A stretch of 64,000 nt of DNA from assembly GCA_037903475.1 (NCBI GenBank), contig JBAJFG010000163.1:248001-312000 (forward strand). The letters run 5' to 3'. Positions within the stretch are counted from its first letter, which is position 1. Each line of letters starts with the position of its first letter. Below, piece by piece: positions 22,210 through 33,399 of the stretch. The DNA comes from Ancylostoma caninum (Eukaryota; Nematoda; Chromadorea; Rhabditida; Ancylostomatidae). The notes under the pieces are model-generated. The model worked only from the letters and a program-made list of their open reading frames with translations. It searched no databases and was not told the DNA's origin. Position numbers and translations under genes: made by a program.

Positions 22210-25200
22210 TGAGCCCAAACGCGCGTCCTCCGTAAGCAAAGCGGTGAAGACGAGGGCTCGGAAACATGGGACACCATCCGAATAGGGCGGAGGGCCTAGG
22301 ACATTGTTCACCGGATAGTATAGATCCGGATATCGATTTATCGATCGATCTTACCGATTTTCCTCAGTTTAGCACAAATCCGGATGGAAATGGGCATACC
22401 GGGGTTTTTCACCACGCCCCGTTTATTGATTTTATTGATTATTCGCAATTTGGGCTGCAGTCGTGTCGGCACCGTACCCACGGGGAATATTTCACCACGC
22501 TGATCACGAATCCGACGGCCACTTTGCACAGCGGGTTATTGATTCATTGATTTTTCGGGTTTTTTGTTCCGGCGTGGTGGAAAGATGTTCATAGGGGCTA
22601 TCTAAACCCTTGGAAATACAAAGGGAAAAAATCATTAAATGAACACCTGCGCGCGAAATGTTCTTTAGTTACGCCAGTTACGTGGGCCTTGAAGACAGTT
22701 CGTACGCGAATTATCGTGGCGTGAAACAAGATAATTTTCATATCTAATATTTTGAGTTTCAAGCCTAGATTTCATCCTGTTTGACAAGGCGGTTTTAATA
22801 TCAAGCAACAAAGCAAGCAACAGTAGGCTTAATGTCCGAACAGTTCGCTCATTTTGGAACGAAACTCCTTCCGTGTCATGCGGAAATCCATCACCAGAGG
22901 AAATAGCAACAAACCAGTCATTCCTAGAGCCAGAAGTAATCGAAGATTCAATTTCTTTTCCAACAGAGCAGGTTCGGAGTATGCTAAGTTAAGTAAAAAG
23001 CAAGAGATATATACCAGTCAGCGTTCGTTCATTCAGGAACATGATTAACCGGTACTTGTCTACGCGAGATAATTCGCAAAGTTCCATCACCATTTTCCTT
23101 CATATATACCAATTCTCCCAATTGTATCCCGAATATTCTAATACTGATGTCCCGTGTAAATGTCTGGTTCTACATCTGTTCACATGAGTATACTCATGTA
23201 ATAAATAAATAAATAAATAAATAAATTAGCACACCCCAAAAGCCAGGTGTTCTTAGTTCAGCACTCTTCTCTATGGTCGAATGATGGTAGGATGGACAGG
23301 CTACCCTTTCTCGTTGGCCTAGGGAAGGCCGGGAATGAGAGTCGAGGAATCGGGCCATGTGACCGCCGGCAGCATCGAGACATCAGCACCAGCAGGGGGT
23401 CAAGCAGGAGAGCTGGCGCGCAACCAACGCAAGTCACGCACTTGGCGCCGGTTTGGTGTCCCACCGTTTTCGTCGATCTCGTCTACTTCCGGGTCCTTTT
23501 TGAGAAGCATCGATGGCTATCAGGCTACTACTTTTTCTTTTGATCCTCTTCTACTGATATTTCGGCAGAGATAGGTGTTTCATTGCTGTGAAAGTTAAGG
23601 AGACAAATAAAAACGAGATGGTAGTTTCATTTAGTAGTTTTGGTCAGTGCTATGCGGTTGGGACATACCGCATGATCCTGCTTCGTCTTCAGCAGTTGAT
23701 ATTACTCGTGTTCGTTACATACACTATAGCTCTGGCGGCCGTGTGGAGCAAGTAAGGAATGCATCAGTTTTTCGAGCTTTTTGTATTTGTTCAAAAGTGA
23801 CAACTGCTTTTGATAAAATTAAAAAAGTTTGCAATCCCCATAGAATAGTTTTGTTTGTCAGAGAGATCCTGTCGTAATGTTTTCTTAATCTTGCCGTTCA
23901 CGCCTCTCCCCCCCCCCCCCTTTAACCATTTAGTATCTTATATTTTACACGCATTTTTTTAAATTTCATCAGCTTCTAGGGCATGCTTGGGTCCAAATGG
24001 AAAATGCCTCATGTGTGACAATGTGCATACTTTTTGGCCCACACACGGGAAAGACAAACCAGTTGTCATACTATTTTGCTGCAGCGGTGGATGAATTTTG
24101 GTGGTTCCCGCACTCCACTATTTTCTGTTGTCGCTGCACAGAAAAATCTATTTTCTGCTCATTAGTTGTTGTTTCAGTGCTGACTGAGATTACATTCGCT
24201 TCTGTTTTGGTGTACATGTAATTGAATCGAATATATTCAGTGGAACTCCTATATATGGTATACGGACCCGGTGGCATCAACCTGACCATATACCCCTAAA
24301 CTAGAATCCTGATCGGATAAGCCGTAAATAAGATTAGCGGCAAATGAAATCAGTTTTTGCTAACTAAGCTGGTTCATGTTAAAATACACGACAAAATCAT
24401 TCCTAGTATGTGAAGACTGGTCGGTGTTCCATTGGGTGCGGGTCCTTAGTTACCCGTGGCATCTGGCACGAAGGGAAGCGAACACGCTTCACAGTTAATG
24501 TCAGCACTAAGACATCAATGCAGTGCCCTAATTTTGGTAGCGATTTTTATGATAGAGTGATACAATTATTCTTGACCAATTTTTCGTATGGACAACTATT
24601 TAACGAAACGAAATTACCGAATGAATTTACTTAAGAAATACTTTGAAGAACCTCTCCCTTATCTTTGATTATTATCGATGGTAAATCCTTCCAAATTTCA
24701 TCTTCCATTCTGAAGCCTCGATATCACCGATTCGCATTTGATGGGAAGTGCTCTGAGAACCGAAAGATAAATCTGAGCAGAAGGATATTTGGTGTGATCC
24801 GTCTATTCCACAGGTCTCGCTCCAGCTGCACCTAACATCTCGGGTAACTAAATGCCGCCTCCCTGTTCCATTCCGTACTCTACAGAGCGGTGGGGGTACA
24901 TAAGTTACTCTACAACGTTCGTTGGATTATTTCTCTGCGGCAGAGATGTGCTTTCCGCCATGCTAAGTCTCATTTGATAGAGTTGGGTTTGCTCTATTCC
25001 CTCTCACATAAAGGCTCTGGAGGCTTGCGAGATGGCGAAGAAATCGGAAACTTCCAGGACACATTTTCGACGCCGACGAATGTGCTGATTCAGCCCGCAG
25101 TCTCCGAGCAAAACAGCTACAAACACAGTTTTTAACAATGATTTTAGGTGGTATGAATATCCTCTCGTGTTCTCGAAGACGATTAGAAGTTGTAAAGGCA

Positions 25201-26171
25201 AAATCCATTCAGTACCATGTTGTGAAGAGCAAAGAACGCTGTTTCAAAAATTATTTGGATGAGGAAACCAAGCCTTATCTTTCCAGGAGCACACTTCGCC
25301 TATATCCGGGTCTTTAATGGGACTGCATAGTTGTTTTGTATAATTTTTACCCTAGTTTTCATACCACTTCTACTCCTTGGCTCCTGTTTCCCGGTGGAAA
25401 ATTCATTAAAAGCAAGTTTGGTGTAAACTGGCCGTTGCTGGGAGGATTGAGTAGCTGTTGTTTTTCGTTTATATACTTTTCATAATCCACTGTCATGGGT
25501 ACCGTTGAAAGAGCGCCCCTGCGCTTTGAGAAGTAAACAGTAAACTCTCTTCGGAGATTCGGTAGGTTTGCCAAGAAAAATTGTCGCAGCAACCCGCTTT
25601 CTCCAAAAATTTGTTTCGAGACCAACTGCTTCAAAGCAAAATCCTACTGGAAAACCGGGTTTCAACTAAAAGGTACTCAGGACTTTTCTCTACTCAGGAG
25701 CGAAAAGGGCGGAGTTAGACATGGGCTCCTGGTGGAGAAATGAATAAGCAAACGTTATACCATAACCATTATGCCATGCCTCCCCCCTCCGTTATGTACC
25801 AGAGTTCTATTCGACGAGTTGTCTTTATATTCGTACATTCTAACAGTTTGTTATATCAATTTCAAAGAAGTTGGAAACTTGAACAGTTCTTTTACTCGGC
25901 TTTATAGAAAGGTGGTTTATTCGGATAATTCTTTGTTCGGTCCTCCTCAAAGTCGGTCCTTTGGATGACTCATTAAAATTGTCCTAAGTAGGGTGGGATA
26001 TCCTAACAGTTGGTTCACTCACGTAGTGAGTTTGTGGAATTTTGTGAATGACATGCTTATGAAGAGCGTGATCGAGAGGCTGATGTGTCAACGAAGTAAT
26101 GTTAGGAGGTCCGTCAACCAAGCCAACCTCCCAGTTTGTAAACTTCATGCGCCCCTTCAATGTTGATATAT
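22210..26171. other. Non-coding flank upstream of ppfr-1 exons
   Basis: No gene can be assigned. Features seen: a run of ATCGATTTATCGATCGATCT at 22330; an (ATAA)n tail at 23200-23226 that resembles a LINE 3' end; a C13 tract at 23908-23920; and a short block at 23672-23751 with a good acceptor and donor that might be an upstream exon. The minus-strand ORFs at 25359-25665 resemble nothing known. Confidence 0.4.
23200..23226. repeat. (ATAA)n microsatellite, possible LINE tail
   Basis: Six to seven ATAA units follow CACATGAGTATACTCATGTA, itself a short palindrome. Simple-repeat tails of this kind mark the 3' end of CR1/RTE LINEs, but no LINE coding sequence is readable just upstream. Confidence 0.7.
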
Positions 26172-26410
26172 GGTCCATTAGCTCACAGATGGCGCCTGAT
26201 CTGACATTGTCTGCAACTACGACTTTGCCTGCAGATGCGTCTGGAAGGATATTTTAGCGGATGGCAGTGGGGAAACATAAAAATGGAAGGAACCACACCA
26301 CATGGATATGAAAAAAGTGCAAAAAATAGATCGGTTAGCCTAAAAATGGTGAAGTCGTAGTTGCGGACAAAGTCAGATCGGGCGCCCTCTGTGAGCTAAT
26401 AGACTGTACC
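26172..26410. mobile_element. Small foldback element just upstream of an exon
   Basis: The left arm at 26172-26228 (words TTAGCTCACAGATGGCGCC and GCAACTACGACTTTGCC) is inverted at 26348-26410 (GAAGTCGTAGTTGC, GGCGCCCTCTGTGAGCTAA). Arms are about 60 bp with a handful of mismatches around a 119-bp centre. It ends about 130 bp before the candidate exon at 26543. Confidence 0.75.
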
Positions 26411-26542
26411 TCCGTGCTTACGTACATACTCTTCCTAAATTTCCGCTGTTCCAAATCCAGTTCCAACTCGAATCGATTTTCCGGAGATTCTTTGTGTATA
26501 TTTATTCTGCTTTCTAATATTTCTTCAATTTTATAATTCCAG

Positions 26543-26691
26543 AGTTTCGCGTGTGTTCAAAATTACTCGAAAAGCAGAATCCGAGCTGGATAACGATACA
26601 TTCTCTCGTTTATCAAGCGACACTAAAAATAACCGTAACATCTTAAGAGCTCTTGCTTCATCCGCGCAAAGCATGCTATCGGGCAGATCAA
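26543..26691 (+). CDS. ppfr-1: Candidate 5' exon of ppfr-1 homologue
   Basis: The exon lies between acceptor TAATTCCAG| and donor A|GTGAGT. Only one frame is open, reading RVFKITRKAESELDNDTFSR and NILRALASSAQSMLSG. Phase 2 in and phase 1 out; the latter fits the next candidate. It has no recognisable domain. The family's N-terminus before the HEAT repeats is variable, so similarity cannot decide it. Confidence 0.4.
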
Positions 26692-26752
26692 GTGAGTTTT
26701 TCGAAGCCACTGTCTCTGCTCCTTATAATCTGTACAACACTTTTCGTTTTAG

Positions 26753-26806
26753 GCTATGACTATCACCTTGCTTTGGAGGATGACGTCAACGATATGAAAG
26801 AATTAG
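26753..26806 (+). CDS. ppfr-1: Candidate 5' exon of ppfr-1 homologue
   Basis: This 54-bp block lies between acceptor TCGTTTTAG| and donor TTAG|GTATTC and reads YDYHLALEDDVNDMKEL (phase 1 in and out). It is separated from the previous candidate by a typical small nematode intron of 61 bp. The acidic composition resembles the acidic N-terminal leader of PP4R1 proteins, but this is inference. Confidence 0.42.
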
Positions 26807-27002
26807 GTATTCTCATTCACTCAGTTTCTGCTTTTTTCATTCCTTTGTAGTTCTCAGCCGGCATTGTGTAGATAAAGAAGGTGAATTAGGAGGAGAAAAT
26901 TATACTTCTCGGTTGAACTCTTGTTGTAGATGTTTCCTCGGTTTTAATCATCTGACTTGGTAGTTTTATTTTCTTCATATGTCATTTACTGTTGAATTCC
27001 AG

Positions 27003-27050
27003 TAACAGATGTGCTAGATTTGAACTCTGTTCAGCCAAGCGTATATTACG
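27003..27050 (+). CDS. ppfr-1: Candidate small 5' exon of ppfr-1 homologue
   Basis: This 48-bp block sits between GAATTCCAG| and TTACG|GTGTCT, phase 1 in and out, and reads TDVLDLNSVQPSVYY. It is supported only by splice sites and phase. The donor is weak after GT. Confidence 0.3.
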
Positions 27051-27651
27051 GTGTCTTAGGAATTACTACTAATTAGAGCATAGAAGAACACAGTGGAGAG
27101 TTTTTTGAGCAGGCCAAATTGTGCCGAACAAAGGCATTCCATTGAGAGATTAGTCATAGTCAGAACTAGATGGTCATTTTACTCATTCTTATAATTTAGT
27201 GAACGTAAAAACATTTGAGATCTTCGGTATCACTGCTCCCTTTTTGGGGAGAGAACCACAGCAGTACCACTCATAGAAACGGAAGAAGAAATCCGTTCTA
27301 ATCACAATTCCCCCCCCCCCTCTCCCCCCTTATCGAGTCTCTTTCATTGTTGTAGAGGAACTTCAGTGAACTTTTTTTCCCCTGAAAAAAGCTTGTTGTT
27401 GCATCCACTGCAGTGTATTGTTCTATCATTTTTCTAAAATATTAAAAAAGACCGGCTTCAGAAGGATTCCACTAATTGTGTGGTTGGCGCACAGTTTTCT
27501 GAAGTGATTCTGTGGATTCGCAGATGCAGACAGTTTAGACCTATGATGCAATCCTTTTAAAATCGCTGCCGCTGTTCCGAGCAAAATTACACTGATTACA
27601 AGCATTCATTGTAGAAGCTGATTTCCATCCTTTCCAGTACTTAATATTAAG

Positions 27652-27772
27652 GAACAGCAGCTGGACGTCGGTTTCATCTGAGTGGTTTAGCAGACTGGAT
27701 AGAAGCTCCGCGAGATGCTGCGAATCTGCCACATATCATTCAAGCTACACGATCGCAAGATCCATGTGAAAA
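27652..27772 (+). CDS. ppfr-1: Candidate 5' exon of ppfr-1 homologue
   Basis: Reads LADWIEAPRDAANLPHIIQA then TRSQDPCEK up to donor GAAAA|GTTAGT (phase 2 out), which fits the next exon. The 5' border is uncertain: AG dinucleotides at 27651, 27657 and 27660 all give the same phase, whereas the stronger-looking CCAG at 27637 would create a stop in this frame. Confidence 0.38.
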
Positions 27773-27817
27773 GTTAGTTTAGAATATTGTGCATTGTGTG
27801 AAGGTTCTAACAATATA

Positions 27818-28502
27818 TTAGGGTGGTAGGAAAGTCTTGAGCCGTTTTTTTAAAGTTCCAGACTTTCGATCATTGATCGATGCCCATGATCTATTATGTG
27901 ATAGTTGTAGACCATTCTCGTAACTTCTTTTTAATAGGTATATACACCCAGCTTGCCTTCCTTAACATGATGTTAATTCCGCAAGAGAACGTCTGAGATT
28001 CTGGAAGACCCGATTACTGAAGACGTTAGTCGAGTCTTCTACGATTCTAACACACGTCGTTCCATGTGGCTTTTTTTTTGACAAGAAGACCCGCCAAATC
28101 GCACCCTCACCCAAACAAGTGTCTCCTTTGCTACTACTGAGATTTGCGAGGACTGTTATATTACGAGCTGCTTCCGCAAGCACACACAGTCACCGATAAC
28201 GTTTACGCCAATCAACTTCAGAAAGTCGCGGACGTTGTTTTTGAAAAACGGCCGGGACGAGGTTCTGTACACCTATTCCACGATGACGCTAGGCTCCATG
28301 TTGCCAAAGAGACCCGTTAAATTTGGAGGAGCTGAATTGAGACACAGTCCCTCACCCACCCTATTCTTCTGGATGTTGCTCTCTCCAGTTCTGGGAGAAG
28401 GAGACCTCTGATTATATTGTTGAGTAATTTCCATTGTATGCTGCGTAATAAAATAAAGCAGAAAAAAGTATCAAACGCCTCAAGACTTTCTTACTACCTT
28501 AA
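27818..28502 (+). mobile_element. mariner element with partial transposase, in an intron
   Basis: The left end TTAGGGTGGTAGGAAAGTCT and the inverted right end (AGACTTTCTTACTACCTTAA) are both flanked by TA. A forward frame at 28190-28318 reads QLQKVADVVFEKRPGRGSVH then LFHDDARLHVAKETR, matching the mariner catalytic neighbourhood HDNARPHVA with one Asp kept. A TAA follows at once. At 685 bp it is about half the length of a complete mariner and is inactive. Confidence 0.85.
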
Positions 28503-29078
28503 TAGTACCTCGGTGAGAAATTGGTTTCAGACAAAACTTTTAAACTGCTTATCAAATGAAAAAAATGAAAAGCAAAGTCTAGGTAGAAGCTGCGCTGCAG
28601 TTTACGTTCTCGATATTCCTCTGAAGTGTTAGAGATCAACGCGAATGACCTTTTTTGAACCGTGAAACGATTATTAGTTGAAGCGTAAAATTTCACTTGA
28701 GCCTATGGTGCCTTTCGCGGTTAGTATCTGTTATCTTGTCTTGACTTTCATTACGATGAGAACCATTATGACATTTTTCTGCTCGTAGGTTCACACTGTC
28801 GTGGTTAATTTTTCTTCCGTATGTGGCTGGTTGAAAGTTAGAGTTCTATTGTAAGAAATAAATATGCTTGTTAGAGTAGTAGATCCTTAGTTCATAGTTC
28901 AACAAATGTACTGATTAGGAAGATGGGCGAACCGCAAATATTGTAGTTCATACCTTACGATTATGATCGGTATTTTTTTAAAGCAATCGAAGAAATGGAA
29001 GGATACTATGCCGTAGTTTGCAATTGTTAGTGTTTCTTTCTTGTCCCTTTGTTTCATGTGAAGATCTCGCTTTCTCAG

Positions 29079-29185
29079 GGAATATGCGTTCGGTGAAATG
29101 TTGAAAGTAGTGGAGCGATTGGATCCTCTCGCGCATGTGACTCTCGTCGATTCAGCACTAACATGCGTCGTTGATTGGATCAAAG
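29079..29185 (+). CDS. ppfr-1: Probable first HEAT-region exon of ppfr-1 homologue
   Basis: Acceptor TTTCTCAG| and donor AAAG|GTGAGG enclose 35 codons: EYAFGEMLKVVERLDPLAHV then TLVDSALTCVVDWIK. The EML...RLD..A pattern lines up with the DEMLTPLGRLDKYAAS start of the human PP4R1 HEAT region. Phase 2 in matches the candidate at 27652-27772. Phase 1 out fits two different downstream paths (29605 or 29897). Confidence 0.52.
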
Positions 29186-29604
29186 GTGAGGATGGTTTCA
29201 GTTTTACATTTCCACATAATATCTGGCGACGAAAAATGTAACCGGATTGTACTTGAACATAACTGTATCGAATTCTTAGTTTTCCAAGCGCAAGGGGATG
29301 CCTCATCATTTGCCACATTTTTGAATTAGATTCGGTCTCGTTCCGGAGTCGGAGTCAATACGGGTGGTTTTTTGTGGATTCCTTGCTCACTGGCTTTGTA
29401 GTATTTTGATCTATATGTTAATAGTGATCTGTGTGTTAATAATGATCTGTATGTTAGTAATAATATTAGAGCTGCTCAAGAAATTGAAAATTAATGGAGA
29501 GTAAACTGCCTGCTTTTTGCACATTGAGCTCATACGAAATAGGTACTGGTATTGATACTGACTGTCAAGCGCAGCACTCACGGAAATTTTTACTTTTACA
29601 ATAG

Positions 29605-29643
29605 ATCGCTCATCGTGTAATCGGTTGTTAGCGAATCGCAACA
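29605..29643 (+). CDS. ppfr-1: Candidate small exon of ppfr-1 homologue
   Basis: Acceptor TTTTACAATAG| and an excellent donor A|GTAAGT define 39 bp, phase 1 in and out, reading RSSCNRLLANRN. Joined to the 18-bp exon at 34287 and then to 34722, it gives a spacing close to human PP4R1 between the first repeat and the RAELMEQ-like segment. Confidence 0.4.
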
Positions 29644-29896
29644 GTAAGTAGAACACCAAGAATTGCCATCTGTCTGTGAGGATACACCCGTGGTCGCTGA
29701 CGCTAATGTGGACTTTGGTGTCGGCCCGCGCGAGCTTACCCAGGCTCGATCACTTGCAAATGAGCGCATGAAATCCGCGGGAAAGGATCCACAGACTTCA
29801 AGCGACACATAAGCCACAATAGAGTTTTCCTGGATCGCTATCGCGTTTTGCACTATTTTATCATTAGACATGAATTCTTCGTCCCTTAAAAGCCAG

Positions 29897-29982
29897 AATA
29901 CGTCGAAGTCTCCGAGCCGAATATTTGCGGGAGTCCTGCCTTCAATAATGTTGAACATCCTGCTGGTTTCGTTATATTGTGG
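29897..29982 (+). CDS. Alternative candidate exon (unproven)
   Basis: Between AAAAGCCAG| and TGG|GTAAGC a frame reads VEVSEPNICGSPAFNNVEHP then AGFVILW (phase 1 in, 0 out). After a 53-bp intron with acceptor AATGCAG| at 30035, a block FSIAFERALLK ends at CTGAA|GTTAGC (30067, phase 2). That fits a third block at 33608-33738 (ELVVEYSSFLSNYPFQSLIF, phase 1 out). All junctions agree in phase. The path would add about 80 residues absent from human PP4R1, and the opposite strand is also open here. Confidence 0.25.
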
Positions 29983-30067
29983 GTAAGCTAAGTCTTCTAC
30001 TGTTTTGCCATTCTTTCACTGGGGAAGGAATGCAGTTTTCAATTGCTTTTGAACGAGCGCTACTGAA

Positions 30068-30792
30068 GTTAGCCGTTGACTACACACTTGTTCATCCATC
30101 ACACTCTTTAGTTGTTCCTAACTATAATCACCATTTCTATTTCAATACATCTCAGAACTCTTTCTTTTCGCAACAGTTAGAATCGTTTTTCGACGGGCAA
30201 GCGTCTCACTAGATGATTGCATAACTTCTCTTCTCTCAAGATTAAGCGGCAACCTCGCAACTCCTTTATTCACTATCAAGAATATATAGTTTCAAGCATT
30301 GTATACGAGTGAGGATTATGTTCTAGCTATGCAAGAGCTTATCTTTAGTCATAAAAATTCTGTGTCGTGGCTCTAGGGAAAGTATTCATGTTCACTGGAA
30401 AAGTCTGATACGAATCAGCGTAATCCTAATCTTACTTCTTCTTAATTGGCACTTCATGTGTGTGTGTGTGTGTGTGCACGAGAACCAGCCACCAAAAACG
30501 GGAAATACCTACACCATTGTGTTCAGCGCATTGAGTTATGTACGAAAATGTGGTAAATTTTGATTTTTACCTTGAATTACAAGTGTTTTGGGCCACTTCA
30601 GTCATGTTCAGACATGTTAATGGCCGACAGTTGTTTTCACCACAGTTGGAATGAATGAGATAGGCCTGTGATTGCAGAACAGTATAAAAGGAAAGAGTCA
30701 GATAGGTTGTCTTCATAACGAAGAGGAGGAACCAGACAGGCGAGGGATGACACGGATGAGGGTTACGTCTTAGTGTAGTGTTAGAGGTGGGC
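30068..30792. other. Intronic, (TG)n tract
   Basis: No coding block that I can support. A (TG) tract lies at 30459-30476, about 320 bp before minisatellite array 2, as a (GT) tract also precedes array 1. Confidence 0.4.
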
Positions 30793-33131
30793 TGGCGGTG
30801 TGATAAGGATGCGCCGGCGTCCAAAAGCGGGGAAACGCCTGGAGTCGGGTCCAACGTTGTGATAAGGATGCGCCGGCGTCCAAAAGTGGGGAAACGCCTG
30901 GAGTCGGGTCCAACGGTGTGATAAGGATGCGCCGGCGTCCAAAAGCGGGGAAACGCCTGGAGTCGGGTCCAACGGCGTGATAAGAGTGCGCCGGCGTCCA
31001 AAAGCGGGGAAACGCCTGGGGTCGGGTCCAAAGGTGTGATATGAGTGCGGCCGGCGTCCAAAAGCGGGGAAACGCCTGGGGTCGGGTCCAAAGGTGTGAT
31101 ATGAGTGCGGCCGGCGTCCAAAAGCGGGGAAACACCGGGAGTTGGGTCCAGCGGTGTGATAAGGGTGCGCCGGCGTCCAAAAGTGGGCAAACGCTTGGAG
31201 TCGGGTCCAACGGTGTGATAAGGGTGCGCCGACGTTTAGAAAATGAAGAAACGCCTGGGGTCGGGTCCAGCGGCGTGATAACGGTGCGCCGGCGTCCAAA
31301 AGCGAGGAAACGTCTGGAGTCGGGTCCGACGGTGTGATAATTGTGCGCCGGCGTCCAAAAGTGGGAAAACGCCTGGAGTCGGGTCCAACGGCGTGATAAG
31401 AGTGCGCCGGCGTCCAAAAGTGGGCAAACGCTTGGAGTCGGGTACAACGGTGTGACAAGGGTGCGCCGACGTTTAGAAAATGAAGAAACGCCTGAGGTCG
31501 GGTCCAACGGTGTGATAAGGGTGCGCCGGCGTCCAAAAGCGGGGAAACGCCTGAAGTCGGGCCCAACGGTGTGACAAGGGTGCGCCGGCGTCCAAAAGCG
31601 GGGAAACTTCTGGAGTCGGGTCCAGCGGCGTGATAAGGGTGCGCCGGTGTCCAAAAGCGGGGAAACGCCTGAAGTCGGGCCCAACGGTGTGACAAGGGTG
31701 CGCCGACGTTTAGAAAATGAAGAAACGCCTGGGGTCGGGTCCAACGGTGTGATAAGGGTGCGTCGGCGTCCAAAAGCGGGAAAACGCGTGGAGTCAGGTC
31801 CAACGGTGTGGTAAGGGTGCGCCGGCGTTCAAAAGCGAGGAAACGTCTGGAGTCGGGTCCAACGGTGTGATAACGGTGCGCCGGCGTCCAAAAGCGAGGA
31901 AACGTCTGGAGTCGGATCCAGTGGCGTGATAGGGGCGCGCCGGCGTTCAAAAGCGAGGAAACGCCTGGGGTCGGGTCCAGCGGCGTGATAACGGTGCGCC
32001 GGCGTCCAAAAGCGAGGAAACGTCTGGAGTCGGATCCAGTGGCGTGATAGGGGTGCGCCGGCGTCGAAAACCAGGGAAACGCCTGGAGTCGGATCCAGTG
32101 GCGTGATAGGGGTGCGCCGGCGTCCAAAAGCGAGGAAACGTCTGGAGTCGGGTCCGACGGTGTGATAATTGTGCGCCGGCGTCCAAAAGTGGGAAAACGC
32201 CTGGAGTCGGGTCCAATGGCGTGATAAGAGTGCGCCGGCGTCCAAAAGTGGGCAAACGCTTGGAGTCGGGTACAACGGCGTGATAAGAGTGCGCCGGCGT
32301 CCAAAAGCGGGGAAACGCCTGAAGTCGGGCCCAACGGTGTGATAAGGGTGCGCCGGCGTTTAGAAAATCAAGAAACGCTTGGAGTCGGGTACAACGGCGT
32401 GATAAGAGTGCGCCGGCGTCCAAAAGCGGGGAAACGCCTGGAGTCGGGTCCAGCGGCGTGATAAGGGTGCGCCGGCGTCCAAAAGCGGGGAAACGCTTGG
32501 AGTCGGGTCCAACGGTGTGATAAGGGTGCGCCGACGTCCAAAAGCAGGGAAACGCCTGGAGTCGGGTCCAGCGGCGTGATAACGGTGCGCCGGCGTCCAA
32601 AAGTGGGCAAACGCTTGGAGTCGGGTACAATGGCGTGATAAGAGTGCGCCGGCGTCCAAAAGCGGGGAAACGCCTGAAGTCGGGCCCAACGGTGTGACAA
32701 GGGTGCGCCGACGTTTAGAAAATGAAGAAACGCCTGAGGTCGGGTCCAACGGTGTGATAAGGGTGCGTCGGCGTCCAAAAGCGGGAAAACGCGTGGAGTC
32801 GGGTCCAACGGTGTGGTAAGGGTGCGCCGGCGTCCAAAAGCGGGGAAACGCCTGGAGTCGGGTCCAGCGGCGTGATAAGGGTGCGCCGGCGTCCAAAAGC
32901 GGGGAAAGGCCTGAAGTCGGGCCCAACGGTGTGACAAGGGTGCGCCGACGTTTAGAAAATGAAGAAACGCCCGGGGTCAGGTCCAGCGGCGTGATAAGGG
33001 TGCGCCGGCGTCCAAAAGCGGCGAAACGCCTGGAGTCGGATCCAACGGCGTGATAAGGGTGTACAAGCGTTCAAAAGTGGAGGAACCTTCGGAGACAGGT
33101 CCCAACGGTAAGATAAGGGTGCACCGGTGTT
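30793..33131. repeat. 59-bp minisatellite, array 2 (about 39 units)
   Basis: Same 59-bp unit as at 20034-21084 but longer and more diverged. Variants include GCGGGGAAACG for GTGGGGAAACG and a distinctive 60-bp unit with CGACGTTTAGAAAATGAAGA. That unit recurs at about 31231, 31468, 31705, 32710 and 32947, giving 237-bp steps. The array ends in decayed units (GTACAAGCGTTCAAAAGTGG). All minus-strand frames are largely open, giving artefact ORFs of up to 517 codons. Confidence 0.95.
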
Positions 33132-33335
33132 CATGTCCATTCCCAGTTTGCACTTACTCGGTCAATTTTTATTATTTACGTCCACCACAGCGAACCGAAA
33201 TGCGTTACCACAAATTGTTGGAAAGGAGCTGTCCATAGTGGGTCAGTGGTTCCATGAACCGCGATAAACAATACTTCTGTGTGGATAGTGTCTGTTCATC
33301 CACCTGCACCAATCTTATCTGAAGACAATGAAAAT

Positions 33336-33399
33336 ATGCGAGCGAAGCGAGCACGAAAAGAAGCCTGGGAGTCCGGCGTTAGCCGGACGATCAGGCTGG
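33336..33399 (+). mobile_element. Helitron-like 3' terminus, copy 2
   Basis: Carries TATGCGAGCGAAGCGAGCAC, then the same hairpin GTCCGGC-GTTA-GCCGGAC (33371-33388) and 11 nt ending CTGG before T. The outer stem here is AGCCTGG/TCAGGCT instead of AGTCTGG/CCAGACT in copy 1. One T-A pair is therefore replaced by C-G, and one pair becomes a G-T wobble. It lies 205 bp after minisatellite array 2. Confidence 0.55.

Noticed and set aside
29596..29958. 120-codon minus-strand ORF
   Set aside because: Overlaps plus-strand candidate exons with better splice signals; no family resemblance. It could still be real, but nothing supports it over the plus strand.
30770..32937. Minus-strand ORFs of 188-517 codons
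   Set aside because: They are readings of the 59-bp minisatellite in different frames; each frame yields the same repeating peptide, and starts and ends are arbitrary.
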